A DNA stretch of 64,000 nucleotides from Symbiodinium sp. CCMP2592 (taxonomy: Eukaryota > Sar > Dinophyceae > Suessiales > Symbiodiniaceae): assembly GCA_905221615.1 (NCBI GenBank), contig CAJNDT010006158.1, forward strand, positions 1,377,676-1,441,675. Reading direction: 5' to 3'. The notes under the pieces are model-generated. The model worked only from the letters and a program-made list of their open reading frames with translations. It did not search any database and was not told the origin of the DNA. Shown piece by piece: positions 1-13,170 of this stretch; positions within the stretch are counted from its first letter, which is position 1, and each line of letters begins with the position of its first letter. The position numbers and the translations under genes were made by a program.

Positions 1-2598
1 TCAAGCGCAAGCAGCCTGGCACGACTCCGAACCCTTCTATTAAAACTGCTGGTCGAGACGCTTGACAACCGCCGGGGTCGCGGTCATGCCCTCAGCAAGC
101 ACAGAACGCTGCGCTTCAAACAGTACACAGCGACAAAGCACGTGCTTTCGATCTGTGGGTGTCGTGTCATGTCCTGCATGCCGAGTGCATCCATGACTGC
201 TACATGTCTAGCGTCCAAAAACGAACATCCATTTTCAGCCCTCCGAAAACTGGAAAACCAGACATCCTCTAGTCCTCAGCCTGAGCCATGGCCCAGAGTC
301 CCAACTTCCACGCTGGGCTTAGCTTTAGGCCGTGAGCCCCGAAGCCTCAAACCCCACACAAACCCTTCTGCCAGGAAGCCTCCATCGTGGACGCCACGGT
401 GTCGCGTCCAAAGGTGAAGCCTGGCAAGGTTGCGGGCGGCTAGCTGTTCGAGAAGATTCGTCTTTGCAGGTGTCGCACGCAGAACTGTGCGAAGAGTCTC
501 CACATGACTTTGAGACTTTGTGGTCGCTTCAGGAGGGTTCGGTTGCGTTACTTGTTGCGGGACTCCTTGCTCATAAGTCCCTGGGCTGAGCGCGCTAGAG
601 GAAGAGCTTGGATTTTTTATCCCCGCTAAGGGCATCGGGAGTTTTTGAGAAACTCGCGCCATCTTGGGGGGATGCATACTAGATTCTAAGTTCCGAAGAC
701 TTGATGTGTTGTCTACATCAAGTTACCTGTCCAGCCAAATAGCGTGCTTGTTCGCCAATGCAAGCTCAAAGCTCAAGCATAGATTCAGGGATTTGGCAAA
801 AGCAGGTGGTGCTTCAGTGTACTTGGCTTGGGCTCACAAAACTTCAGGACAAGAGCAAAGCGTTCCGACACTTCCCGCGTCTTACGCTTCCAACGTCTTC
901 AGAAACAGTGGAAGTCTGAAAGCACAGCGATCACAGCATAACAGCTCGTGAAAGTCGAAAGCTCCAGAGCTCAAGAAGCTGGGCTGACGAATCATGCCGA
1001 ACAGAACCAAGTCCTCGGCGAGCCACTCTTTCATCCTGGCTGCTGCAGACCAGTTTGCGTTTCTAGAGGCTTCTATGCTGATTGAGATGACATGGCTTTC
1101 ATCGATTCCTGCGGAGTGTGCTAATTGCTATGAGCGTTTAGAAAGCAGAGTCGACACTCCTTGCTCGATGAAAGCATGTCGCGATTTTGGGATGAAAGAA
1201 GGACCCCTCATCGCTCTAACTTCTGACTCCTGAGATATCCCGAAATCTGAGCACCCCGGCTCCACCAGGCCGCCATAGCCGGCATTGTGCCTCGGCTGCT
1301 CCCGCTTTGGTCGCGCTTCTGGGCATCTTTGCAGCACATGTTTCAAGGCTGCTCCATTCAGATACTCCCGATCCTCGTCTGACAGCTCCTTCCTGAAACT
1401 GGCACGTCCTCAGCCTAAGGATTTTGCTCCAAGCAGACGAACGACAGTTTTCTTTTACAGCCAAGGCTCAGTTCCAGTCTTTCAGGCTCCAAAAGGGCCC
1501 AGTTGTAGGGCCTCACAAGCTTTCAGATCGGGTTCACCCCACTGATACGTTTGTGCGATGAATGCACGTGGCAAAAGGGACACCTGCAGAACCATCGATA
1601 CAAGATCACGACGAACGACAAATATTCCAAGAAATTTTGGACATGCTTGAACGCCGCAAAATGACCTCTGATCGTTTGCAGAGAGCGAGAGAGGGAGACA
1701 CAGAGAGAGAGAGAGAGACAAGCTCCGTGCCCTGTGGTGTCGCCCACGGCAGCCAGGATGCGGTCGACAGAGATCTGCTTGCCCGGGTGGTCCTTGCGGC
1801 TAAGCTGGCGTCACTTGAAGGATTGCCGCACTTGGTTTCGGGAGTCCAGTCCAGTTGAATCTGGCTCCTAATGCAATATACTCCCGCACATTGCAGCATA
1901 GCATCTGCCACCCTCACAAAACACAAACACACACACAAGCAAACAAACACAGACACAGAGAAGGAGATGTCTAGAAATTAATGCGGCAGGACAAACAGTT
2001 GCTCCTTGACAGTGCGAGGCACTCGCAGAGCCTTGTCTTTCCCTTTTGCCTGCCGTGCAAAGCACAGGGCAAAGAATCTTGGACTCACTTGAGCCCAATG
2101 GTTCGCGGAACAAGAAAGTCCTTGGTCCTCTAAACAGCAAAGAACTATCAATTCCACGGAAAAGCTTTAACTGGATCGACAGGTTCTAGGCTGCAAAAAC
2201 TAATTACAGCGTGAAGTTGTGCGGGCCTGAATGCCTAACGAGCCAAAACCTGCTGTGTCCCAGACTCCGAGGCCAACCCAAACGCTAAAACTCACGGAAT
2301 TGAAGCAAACACGTTGTGGGCTATTGGAATTCTCAAAGCCCCAGCAGCTGTAAGCCTCTAACGTTTCACGATTCAGTAGTGGTTGAGGGCGATAGGGCTC
2401 TAAGCCCTCCGAAACAAGAAGTTCTCTAGTATATACCTTGGGCCGGACAGAATGGAGCACCAGTCTGGGCGTTTGACTCCGAATCACGCGACCAACAACT
2501 TCAAGCTCAACAGCCCTCGTTGACACGTCACCCCGAACTTGTAATCCAAATGGGACACAAAGCGGCTCCGAAGCAGGTGCATCCGTAGACTGCATGGC
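1..2598. other. Non-coding or unassigned stretch
   Basis: I see no convincing gene here. Short open frames exist on both strands, but none has a recognisable motif or a repeat-free length beyond chance. A GA-rich tract lies near 1685-1720 and a CA-rich tract near 1917-1965; both create spurious Ser/Leu- or Cys/Val-rich minus-strand frames. Confidence 0.5.
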
Positions 2599-2691
2599 TC
2601 TGAAAGCCCGGGACAAGTGCGCCTTCTCTGACTTTGTCTTCTCGATCAGCATCTCATAGTCCTTCCGCAGGGCCTCATGTTTGTCTGCCAT
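2599..2691 (-). CDS. Possible exon encoding a charged coiled-coil segment
   Basis: The minus strand encodes about 31 residues rich in Lys, Glu and Arg with leucines at helical spacing (MADKHEALRKDYEMLIEK, then KTKSEKAHLSRAFR). This looks like a coiled coil or long amphipathic helix. Translation could start at the ATG at 2691. That ATG also overlaps a possible acceptor (GGCAG|ACAAAC), so this may be an internal exon starting at 2684. The frame meets a GC-type donor (AGA|GCCATG) at 2599/2598, the donor class used by the better-supported genes of this window. The open frame runs on to 2200, but beyond the donor it loses protein-like character. No family is recognised and neighbouring exons were not found. 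It could be a chance helix-like frame. Confidence 0.35.
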
Positions 2692-5227
2692 CGGGCTGTT
2701 CCCTTGACGTTCTACATTTTGAAATCAACCCCGCGCCACATGTCATCCTGATTTGATCCGAATCTCTCCGGAATGCGACCTATACAAATATAGAATGCAA
2801 AACTCCGACAAGGTCCCTAAGTGAAGATCCGAAGCCAGGACTCCGAAGTTTTAAGGACCGTTATACCCAATCAAGCCTACACCTCGTCAGGGGGCCTCTG
2901 CAGACATGGACTTGGCCATGCTGTCGGACGTCAAGACCTGAATACTCTTGGGCTTCCCAAACTCGAGAGAACTCAATCCTCTTGAGGGCAAACCTCGTTG
3001 CCCCATTCTTCTCGCGACTTCGATGTGTATGCCCAAGACTCAGTTTGAAGCATCCCGGCTTAGGGCTTAGGTTTCTCTTTTTCCGGGCAACAGAAGATAA
3101 AGTCCCAGGCCTTCATCAGGCGTTCGCATACAAAGTCGAGATGCAAGTCCTGCCAACTTGTGCATGATGCCGTGAGATGTGGCGGCCGTTGGTCCGTGGT
3201 GGTGCTGCTGCTGCTGCTGCTGAAGATGCCGTCACATTTTCATAGCAAAGGGCTGGCAAAGGGTAACAGTGTGCAGTCTTCGTTCTGCACCTGGCTGCTC
3301 TGTCAATGCTCTACCTGACCTATCAATCCTTTGCACCACATTTGAAACAAACTGCAGAGATGCGACTCATCACGGCGATGGAATTCAAAGATGTTGCGTG
3401 GCGGTAGACGGTTTAGTATGACAAGAACGCACGGGTAATCTCCATCGTCCGCTGCACCCACTTTCCATCGAGTCTATCCCAAACGGATTTCCTCCTTGCG
3501 TTTCACCTCGATGGTGGCGTGCGCCTTCGTCGCAAGGTTCCAGCAACATTATTCACATAGCAATTGCTGAGGAAACAACTGCAATAATTGCAGCCTTTAC
3601 TAAGATAACGAGGGTTGTTGAAATCCCTCATGCGCCCTCCTCCCCCCACCCTTCCCAAAAAGAAACTGCATAATCTCGACGCTGTCTGTGCAATACTTCA
3701 GAGTGCTCTGTGCCGCCGAAGACGGTGCCTCGCCAAGCAGTCCCAAGACCTCTGCCGAACGCCTTGGCTTCTACAGTGGAAACAGAAAGTTGATGACAAA
3801 TTTGAGAAAGCAAATGTTGCAGGCGTTGATCTGGGTTTGGGATTGGCACATCCAAGGAGGCTTTCTGCAGACACCATGAGAAGCCCTTCGGTAAGACTAA
3901 GATCGTCAGCATGCCGGAACTTCCACGCCTAAAGAGCATGCCCAACAAAGCCAACCCGACTAGAATCTCTAGCCTTTTCTAGATCGTGCGGTTCGGAGGC
4001 ATTTCATTCTGTTCTAGCTTGAGATCTAAGATGTCAGCGCTTCACAGAACCTTAAGCTGAATTTTCCAGAATTGCCTTCGTGAGGTAAGCCAGAACAAAT
4101 CCAAATGCTTCCATGTTGAGCGTCGCATTGAGCCGCCCCCGGCGCACTGTCGGAACTTCGTCTCCATTGAAGTGAATTGCCACCTCTGCTCTCTTTCAAA
4201 GCATAGCCCGATCTGATCGTAAAGGTGGCAGGAAGGTTCTACCTATATAGCTTGAAGCCCGTGGGCTGAAACATTCGGCACGGCCAAGGCTTTGACCTCA
4301 GGCTCAGTTCTGTAGAAGTGTGATGTGAGTGCGAAACTTGCGTTGCGATCCGTGCCCCCAATCTCAGAAGCCCGGATAACTAGCCGTAAGCAAAGCGTTG
4401 GCAGATATTTAATTGGCTTTTGTCAAATTCTTCATCCCAGCCAATCTAACCTGCCCGCATAGGGCATTTCTGATGAGCATGAACCAGAGCTGTCAAGCGG
4501 ATCCGTTCTCACTCTGTACCAGGGGAAGGCACGAACTCCGGCAATGACGACTCAGAAGAAACTGTCTTCACACCTATGTAGAAGGACTCACCTGTGGAGC
4601 CCGACCCTGAAAACACACAACCTTGCAGGCAGGGCGCGAGTTTCGAGCGAACAAAGGTGCCGGAGCCCACCTGGACGCTCGTGCAGGCTTGGAGGTCCGC
4701 CAGAACCACGCTTTTGAAGGGTTCATCTTTGATTGCAACAGATCAGTCGTTGAGCGAATGTGAAAGTCAGCTCAAAACGATTTGGCAGGGATCTTGTCGT
4801 CGATAGCAAGCCTTTCGACTGAAACGTGTCGGAGTCAGTTCAGTTATCGGATATCGGATGCTATAGATTGTCGTAAGGTTGGTCCCACCCGACACGTATT
4901 GAGCTGCGAATCTGGCCACCCATGCATCGGGTGATGGCAAAGGGTGGACCATGAGGCACAGCATTCCTTCCTATGTCGTTTCAAGTTCACTGAGGCCCAG
5001 GGTGCGAAACCGCACCAATTAGGGGAAATTGTGGAGTCGAAGCACCAGCTGAGGACGGACCCACGCCCTGACAATGTTCGAGGGGATTCAAAGCCTCGGC
5101 CTTACACCCAGAACCACTTCCTTGGCGCACCATGGGGAGCAAGGGAGGGAGCGATAGAGACAGGCAGACAGACAGACAGCCAGCCACCCACAGCGAGAGA
5201 GAGAGAGAGGAAGTATTTATATAAATA

Positions 5228-5228
<1 letters not shown>

Positions 5229-5291
<63 letters not shown>

Positions 5292-5345
5292 GTATATTTA
5301 TAAATTTGTAAATTTGCATATTTGCATATTTATATATTTACATAA

Positions 5346-5377
<32 letters not shown>
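5229..5377. repeat. (TA)n microsatellite, two tracts
   Basis: An almost pure TA tract runs from about 5231 to 5297 and a second from about 5352 to 5377, separated by an AT-rich spacer with ATTT/AAAT repeats. The Ile/Tyr-rich open frames across it on both strands are products of the repeat. Confidence 0.95.
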
Positions 5378-5639
5378 GAATGTATGTATGTGCACATAAT
5401 ATACATGTCTGCACACGTCCTTGTCTGCATGGCATTACTTCTTGACTACTGGCACCCGTCAAGATACATGCTAGATATATTAGTGCTGAAACCTCAAGGG
5501 CGGTCTCAAGCAACCTCCCACCGGAGCAGCGCCCAAGCGACGCTGTCGTCCTTGAGAGACGGGTGTCTCTTGCGGAGACAATATGGGACAGTGCTAGAAC
5601 AGCAACTCATAGCTGCCGAAAAATAATGTAACGAAAAAA

Positions 5640-5960
5640 GATACGAAAGCAACAACCTCCTGCCACCAGCAACAGCAATGGCAGCAGCAGCCGTAGCAGC
5701 AGCAACAGCAACAACACCAACACCAAGACCAACACCGACAGCAGCGGCATCAGCAGCAGCAGCAGCAGCAACAGCGATAGCGACCGCAACCGCAACCGCA
5801 ACAACAGCAGCAACAGCGGTAGCAACACAGTAGCAACAGCAACAGCAGCAGCAGCGGCGGCAGCAGCAGCAGGAACAACAGCAACAACAGCGACGACAAC
5901 ACCGACAACATCAACAAGACCAACCACACCAACAACACTAACCAACAGCACCAACACTGA
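5640..5960. repeat. Degenerate CAG/CAA trinucleotide tract
   Basis: About 320 bases of imperfect CAG, CAA, ACA and CGA triplets on the plus strand. On the minus strand this makes a Leu/Val/Ala-rich open frame of 126 codons that looks like a membrane protein but has no other sequence character. I treat it as a microsatellite, not a gene. Confidence 0.9.
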
Positions 5961-7000
5961 CACTAACGCTAACACTATTACCAACACTACTCTTAGCCCA
6001 AGCCCTTGCCAGTCCTTGAGGTGAGTTGCAAGCTCCGGTATGCCGCCTCACGGCCGTCGTGCAGGACTTCTGTGTTTCAGTCGTTCGGGCCTTGTGCAGG
6101 TAGTTTGAGTGCGGCCGTAAATTCATTTAGTGTTCTGCTCGAAATCACTTGCTGCAGCTACCGCCCTTTGCTGGGTCACCTCGGCCTGAAACTCAACGAC
6201 CTGACTTTCTCACCTGTCTGCCTCTGCTGGACCCCAGTCATCACGCAGTCTGCTTGCTGTACCGATGCACGTTCGGCCAGGACTGATCCGACCAAGGACA
6301 TGTCAGCTCAAGAGTGAGGACTTTGAGTCGCTAACTAACTTAATCGAGGAATCCTTGCTGTTTGCCGGCACGGTGTGCCTCACGACATTTCAATTCACAT
6401 TTGCATTCCAGCCGAATGCGCTGCACCCGGGAAACCATGCTCTCGGATGCTCTTGAGCTCCGTTTTGTTTAGGTTGCGGGCTTCGGGGCAGCAAAAAGCT
6501 CAACAGCATTGTATGTCGGACGCTAGGCCAACTTCGGGGAGTTTGTGCTTACGGAGCTCCAGATTCAAGGCAGCGGGTTTACTTGGTTTGATTCATTTTT
6601 GCAGAGTTCTTGATCAAGCCAAGCCTGCGCCAGCTCCCAGCAGCGATGCAGACGCAGACGAAACACCTTGTCAGCGATGCAAAGGTCGATGTGCAGTGGA
6701 TATTCAATGGAGTCGCTCGTCGATCGTTTCCACTCAAGTGCGCTGAAACTTGTATAATCCTCAAAGGAGATGTTTGGGTTTCGGCATCTTTCGGGCTCGA
6801 ACGGTTCTGGGGTGCCGTTGTGCCCGAGCTTCGCAAAACCTCCTTCCGACCAGACAGACAAACAAACAGACAGACAAAGACGGACACGCACGTGCACGTG
6901 TGCACGCACAGGAACACGCGCATCATCGCACATGCACATGAATGCACACACCCGCACGCTCATTTGCGGCGGCACACATCGCCTAGCACCCCCCCAACCC

Positions 7001-7008
7001 ACAGAGAG

Positions 7009-7048
<40 letters not shown>

Positions 7049-7066
7049 AGAGAGCGATTGAGCGAG
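7001..7066. repeat. (GA)n microsatellite
   Basis: A nearly pure AG/GA tract, ending in GATTGAGAGAGCG variants. It lies within two overlapping plus-strand frames rich in Arg and Glu, which are repeat products. Confidence 0.95.
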
Positions 7067-10000
7067 CGAAAGAACCACGAAAACGCAGGCGACCCCAATC
7101 TCGTACATCTGTCCGAGACATCAATCAAGACGCCAATACTGGCAACCGCGCCAGCTGCCCAATCTCGCTACATCATTGGTTCGTACAGTTTTTACCATGG
7201 AAAACAATGACACCTAAGAAGCCTACACCTTTCGCCCCTCACCATCAACCGAGGTGCTGCCGATCCGGCGAAGTCCAGGTCGCGCCATGGTTGTGAAGGA
7301 GTGGGAACGTGGGGGAGGGGTGGTATGGTGTGGTAAGGGGGTCTTCCATTCTACCTCTAATCGCTTGTATGGGGGACCTTTGGTCCCAAGCTGCGGACTG
7401 AAATCTGTTAGCATCTATGGGCAAATGGTTCGCATGCTTTTTGAGGAGACCAGACTGCGGAAGGGAAACTTATACGACTGTCGAAAGCGAAATATCCAGA
7501 GGCTTCGGTGCCTATCTTTGGTAGCATCCGCGGAGCTTGAGCCCAGATCGAAAAGCGCCTCGCATCCTCTGTCTGGGAATGCCTTGAAAAGTAGTAATAC
7601 TCAGGAAAAAAATTACCTCCACCTGTTCCTAGCTCCTGTCTGCATCTCACAACATGACCCTCCGCCAGCAAAGCCTTTCCCCACAGACGCGTTGGAATGT
7701 CTCAAGATGCAAGGCCGGGATCATTTTTTACAAATGCTGAAACTTCGGCCATAGGCATATGTCCCAACCATGCTTCTCGAGAACATTGACATGAACAAAC
7801 TGGCTGGCTGACGACATCCCATTTTGGGGAGGCCGGCCATGCGCGGTTGCCACGATCTGCCGGGACCTGCGTGGCTGCAGCAACCTTCACAGCACAAGTG
7901 TGTAATGGAAAACCATCGTCAGCACATCAACGGACCCTTCGAAAGACCGCTGTCGATGACAGCTCATGCCAGCTCGTTGGAGCCAAAGGCATGCCCATGC
8001 AAGGCAAAATGTCCTCCCCAACACAACTCCATCCGATGTAAACATCAAACTGAACATCCTCAAGCCTAGACCTGTCGCTTCGAAGCCCCATGTTGACAGG
8101 GGCGCTTGCGTAAAAATCGGAGCTGCGAACAGCTGCGAATCGCAATGGGAAGAACAGTGGAAGGCCGCAGCAAGGGCCGCAAATACTAAGACGCCCTATC
8201 TAAACCGACAATCGCCAAAAGACACGATCATGTTCCGTTGGTCATAAGCCTTAAAGATGCTCTTGCATCTGTGAGGGTTTCGGACGACTTGTCACAGCCA
8301 GGTTCACACCGAACGAGACTGCGAAGTCTCCTTCATAGTCACGTTACTGGAAGGTTGTTCAACGCTAAGCACTATGTCCACAGCGCACTGTGACTTTCCA
8401 CGGCATGTAAACCAGTCATTGAATCCGCAAAGCAAGCTGCAACGGATGTAACGCTTGGCCCACGTGGAACATGCTACCGATGTCGGGTTCTGGCTTGCAG
8501 GACAAGTACTATCCTGCCCATTATCCTGCCCAAACAGATCCATTGCAGCCGACTCGATCCTTCAGTCGGTCAGTGAGCTTCGGAATGCGCCCTATGGGCT
8601 TGGGCTAATGATTCCACATACGGAGGATGTCGCAAATTGAACTCCTGAATGAAACTACAGAGTCGAAAGATTCCAAAATTTTGGGCCGTGCTTGATGGCT
8701 GGTCTGGCATTCCTGACATTCGGTCCGCAGGACGGAGGATGGTTAGTTCAGGTGCAGGTTTGTGGATCAAGACCCTAGCCCTAGCTAGGATGTACAAACA
8801 TGTACAGGCAAGGAAACAAAAGAACAGCGTAGAAGGTAGCATGCTTCCTTGCTAGCGGTGCAACGGCGATATGTTCACCAAATTTCTCCATGTTGTTTCG
8901 CAAAACACACCATGTCCGTGCAAGGAAACCCATTCAGGCAAGCTCTCGCTTTTGCATCGTTCTGAAGATAGGATGATAAACGAAAATGAGAAACAAACAA
9001 ACAAACAAACGTTAATAGCCCCGACAGGAATGAACGCTGACCTGCTTCATGCTAACCTCCTTAATTGCAAAGCCCACATCCAAAAGGCCGACAGCAGAGC
9101 ACGTGCATGGATGGACAGGGCAGATCTGAAGAGAAAAGGATGAAATAATCATAGAAGGCTTCAAGGTTCGTAGTCATGAGAATGCCCACCTTGGCAGGGT
9201 CTGGGGCAGACTCACTGTCGTTCCACGCAGTATGCAAGCATGCATGGCAAGTGAGAGAATTTCAGGGGGGGTGCGGTGTCGGTGTCCTCACTGGCCGACA
9301 GAGGATCACGGGGAAAATGTACACTCCGGTGTCACGGGATAGGCACCAGTAAGTCCTGAACAACAGGACAACAGGACAGGGCAATGCTTTGGCTCTGAAC
9401 ACCACCCATGCTCAAAACTTAACTCCAACCCCTCCCAGTACGCACTTGGCGGACACTGGTGACTCGCAGGTTTTGTGCGGAACAAGTGCAGATCAAGCTC
9501 AAACATTCACAGTGTCGGCCTGTTGCGACTACTTGCGCGGCGGCGGCTGCCTGAGAGGGAGCGCACCAAGAACTCGACGACATTGTTGGGTCGGGTTTTG
9601 GGGCAAGGCTCGTTGGAATTTCAAGCCACTCCTCAAGCGGGAGGATGGAGGGGACAGTTCATATGAACTCTGACATACTTTCTGCTACTCATTCACACCA
9701 GACGGTCTTCAGGATGTGGACTTCCGAAGTGATAGCCGACAAAAAGGACAGGTGCCAAGCCCAATCCGGTCAACTAAAGCAGCTTGGCCACGTTTGGAGG
9801 TTGTTGCTTGGTCGTCTGGTCACCGGTTCATATCTCATGTCCCGAAACGGCAACACATATTTGGAAGGCTTCGAAGTTCTTTCGCCGATTCGTTGCACTC
9901 TGGCACTGAGTGGGAGGCGCGGCGGCACCCCCGCGATCAGGATAGACCTCAAGAATGCAGAGGGCTCGGGGTTCAGAGTTGGTCCCAACAGCTACCTGCG

Positions 10001-10198
10001 GCATACTACTACTAGCTACTTCGTACATAGTACCACGAGTACTGAAAACCATTGATACTATCTAAAAACTAAGTACCAACGACCAAACATTATGCACTTA
10101 CCATTGTCTGCTCAGTGTAATAACTACCTGCAAACTATCGACTCCGACGGCTACAACAACCACTATCACTACTGCGACTACAACAACGACGAGTGCTA

Positions 10199-10256
10199 CC
10201 GCTCCTCCTCCTCCTCCTCCTCCTCCTCCTCCTCCTCCTCCTCTCGCTCCTCCTCC
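10199..10256. repeat. (CTC)n trinucleotide microsatellite
   Basis: About 16 CTC units followed by C-rich, CCCT-like sequence to about 10300. It gives poly-Ser on the plus strand and poly-Gly or poly-Arg frames on the minus strand, none of which looks like a gene. Confidence 0.95.
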
Positions 10257-10397
10257 TACTTCCCCCCCGCTCCCTCTCCCCCTCCCGCTCCCGCTCCTGC
10301 CCAGCTCCTTCTTCGCTGCCTGGAAACATAGGCACAATCTGAATGCAGTCAACACTACAGTCGACACGACCAAACCCCCGAGAAAACCAGCGGATTC

Positions 10398-10640
10398 GAC
10401 CATGCACATCATTATGGTTGGGCCATGCATGCTGCGAACTCAGAACGCATTAGACCATGCTCATCATTATGGTTGGGCCATGGATGCTGTGAACTCAAAA
10501 CGCATTACGACCAATACATGCTTGGGCCGGGATTCTGTGAATTCAGGACGCATTAGCCCATGCACGTCAGATGACAGTAGACCAGGCACGTCATGATGGT
10601 TGGGCGATGGATGTTGTGAACTCACAACGCATCAGCCGAT
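10398..10640. repeat. Minisatellite, about four diverged units of roughly 57-60 bp
   Basis: A unit containing CATTATGGTTGGGCCATG, then GCTG(C/T)GAACTCA, then AACGCATTA recurs about four times, with substitutions and small length changes. The first two units are the most alike. The third lacks the ATGGTTGGG core, and the fourth keeps ATGATGGTTGGGCGATGGAT. No protein frame is shared by the units. Confidence 0.85.
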
Positions 10641-10669
10641 AGACGTAAATGTGGGCAAAGCGGGCGGAA

Positions 10670-10689
10670 CCTAGTACTATAGTACTAGG
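10670..10689. repeat. Perfect 20-bp palindrome
   Basis: CCTAGTACTATAGTACTAGG equals its own reverse complement. It lies between the minisatellite and a GAC/ACG-rich tract. Related ACTATAGTA words recur near 11.6-11.7 kb, so it may belong to the same family of short inverted elements. Confidence 0.9.
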
Positions 10690-10860
10690 ACTACGAAGAC
10701 GACGACTACGACGAGTGTACTACGACGAGGACGAGGACGACTGCCAGTGCTTTTAGTTCTTCGACTTCGCCTGCTCCTGACGAGGATGGGGTGAGGACGA
10801 CGACCAGGGCGAGAAGTTCGAGGAGGAGTTCGACGACGACAACGACGACGACATAGTTCG
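10690..10860. repeat. Degenerate GAC/GAG trinucleotide tract
   Basis: Imperfect runs of GACGA, CGACGACGACGA and GAGGAC, with short unique islands. A minus-strand frame crossing it (10677-11114) has a low-complexity Arg/Ser/Val tail from this tract. The upstream part of that frame, at 10926-11114, has ordinary composition and meets a possible GT donor (CCCAG|GTACTTTC), so it could be an exon, but no family is recognised. Confidence 0.8.
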
Positions 10861-11595
10861 CTTACCTGCAGTTGGCTTCCGACACTGCTGACCAAAACAC
10901 TCACCAACTCATGAGCCGACTTTTGCACGTGAAAGTACCTGGGCGCCATGGCCCATTGTTGCACACGTCGAAAGAACATGGCGGTGGTGGAGGCTGAAGG
11001 GACCCTCCTCTGCACGAGGCCTGGAATCTGGTATCTTCTGAGAGGCTGGCGATCAGACCCGAAGGGGTCCTGGGCAGGAATCTCTGAAGGTTTCACTGGG
11101 GGCTGTGCTGTCAATATGGCTGAGGTGCGTCCATCTTCAGTGTATCGTGTGCGAGTTGGACCCCATGAGTTCGCATCCGTTGACTAGGCCAAGCGTTGGC
11201 CACTGTTCAGAAAAAGCAAAACGGCCCGCACCCCTCCCCTTGGCTTTATGACTAATCCGGGTAAGCCCAAACAGTCGAACCCCGACGCAGGCCAGAAGCC
11301 TGACAGGCCTGACAGGCACATGTTAAGGTTGCGGGAAAGCTTCAGCTGCAACCCGAAAATCCATCAAAAATGGAGCCAAAACCCAAAGGCAAGCACCCCA
11401 GCCCCAGCCCTCATCGCAAACTAAGTCCCCCCCAAAGTCTTCAACCTTCAACTGAACCCTAAACCGTCTCTACAAAGCATGAAGGACGCTGCCTGGCCTC
11501 ATGCCTGGTGGCAGCGTTGCAAAGGAGCGCTCCTCGCAAGCTGCAACCTTGGCTTCCGTTGCTTCCGAGACTTCGCCTTGCTAACGGGAACAGTA

Positions 11596-11705
11596 CTGCA
11601 ACACTAATACTATACTATGATATACTATAGTTTACTATACTATAGTTGATACTTATACTGTAGCTATACTATAGATAATATGCTATACAGTACTATAGTA
11701 CACTG
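11596..11705. repeat. AT-rich ACTATAGTA repeat cluster
   Basis: Multiple copies of TACTATA, ACTATAG and GATACTTATACTG form overlapping short palindromes in about 110 bases. This resembles the palindrome at 10670-10689. No coding potential. Confidence 0.85.
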
Positions 11706-13110
11706 AGCATCTCCAGGGCTTTGGGTTCGCTTTGTGGGACTTCCATTCTCGTGCCTCTGCTACATGCACTGACAAGCCGCCCACAGGAGGGCTTAGAACG
11801 TTTCGGATGCTGGGCCCACTGCAACGGTGGGCATGAAAACTGCTTCCACAGGCGCGACCTTGGGGCTGGACTTATTGCACAAGCCACCAGCACGTTTAGC
11901 TTTTGCCTCATTGCAAAAAGCCTCGCTGGCCCTTTTGGCGTTTCGGGGTAAGACATCTGGTCCCACAATCCCACATGATATCTAGAGAGCCCGGATTCGG
12001 AAATTCTTTCAACTTCTTTGAGACCGAACCTGAGCATTGCCAATGAACTCCTTTGTTGATTTCAACAGAACCTGAGTGACACTGAATCCCGATCTGATGC
12101 GTTTAGTTGGTTGCAGAGCACCACGGCGCAAACTATTTCCAGCTGAACTGACCGACGTCGGAAACTAGAGCGCGCCGCACTCCGTGCTGGTTGGCTCCAT
12201 GTCTCTCCTATTGGAACCGAGTCTCATTTGCTCAAAACTGCTGGATGCCTGAAACCCACGAAATTCCTCGTGCCCTCAAATCCCACACCCGAAGCTCCTA
12301 ACCGGTCAATCCCGGCTAATCCTTGATTTCAACACACCCCCTCCGAAAAAAACACCAGAAAAATGTGGCTCCCAACTGGCGCCGGTGGCGGTGGCGGCGA
12401 CGCGGTCCGTTGGGGACCTTCCTGTATGACCTGAGTCAATGGCATGAGAAGTGCAAAAAGACCTCCACAAATGCTGGACTGCTTCGGGCAGCTGCGGTCC
12501 ATTGTGTGTTTCGAATGCCGCACAAGATTATTTGTCGCATGGGAGTACATTTCCAGGAATTATATTTGCCATATAATGATGCAGGCCCACTTGCAAAAAC
12601 ATGCACGCATCTTGATGGTAGTTGTGTTGTTCGTTTTTTTGTTTGTTGTTTTGCACGTGTTTTCTGTTTGCTTAGCTTGCTTTTCAAACTCACAAGGCTT
12701 CGTCACCATCTAGGAAGATCAACGGGCCGCTGCTTGACATCCTGCAGCCCCAACTTTGGCTTCTACAAAGGAACCAGCCTTGGGGATGCAAGCCTCGTCC
12801 GTTGGATGGCGCTTAGGTCGAACGATATTGCAAGACTCCAGGTTTTCCGCAAGGCTCTGCGAACCTGAGTTTTGCTGAAGTGTCCTTCTCAGTTGTTTTC
12901 AGGTGTAGACCTGCCTTGCACACGCACACATCGCTTCTGTGTCCTTCTTACCTCAGCCACCAGACCCGGTTACGAGAGCATCAAAGTTCGAGACTCCGGA
13001 CCACGAGACCAGCACCCACACTTCACAAACTCTCTTGTTAGGCTAAACCTCGTTACCTCGCTGAACTGGCCACCTCTCGCAAGGACCAACCGAAGACCCG
13101 AAAAGCAAAT

Positions 13111-13170
13111 CCCAGTGAAAGATTGCTGTTGCCAGAGAATCCCAGTGAAAGATTGCTGTTGCCAGAGAAT
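13111..13170. repeat. Exact tandem duplication of 30 bp
   Basis: The 30-base unit beginning CCCAGTGAAAGATTGC and ending GCCAGAGAAT occurs twice in a row without a mismatch, so the duplication is recent. Each unit ends with a CAGAG that could serve as a splice acceptor, but no exon is recognised next to it. Confidence 0.95.

Noticed and set aside
5607..5987. Minus-strand 126-codon frame looking like a hydrophobic membrane protein
   Set aside because: Leu/Val/Ala runs come from the CAG/CAA tract read on the opposite strand.
12323..12868. 181-codon plus-strand frame
   Set aside because: Mixed Arg/Trp-rich start and Val/Phe/Cys-rich middle without a motif; probably chance.
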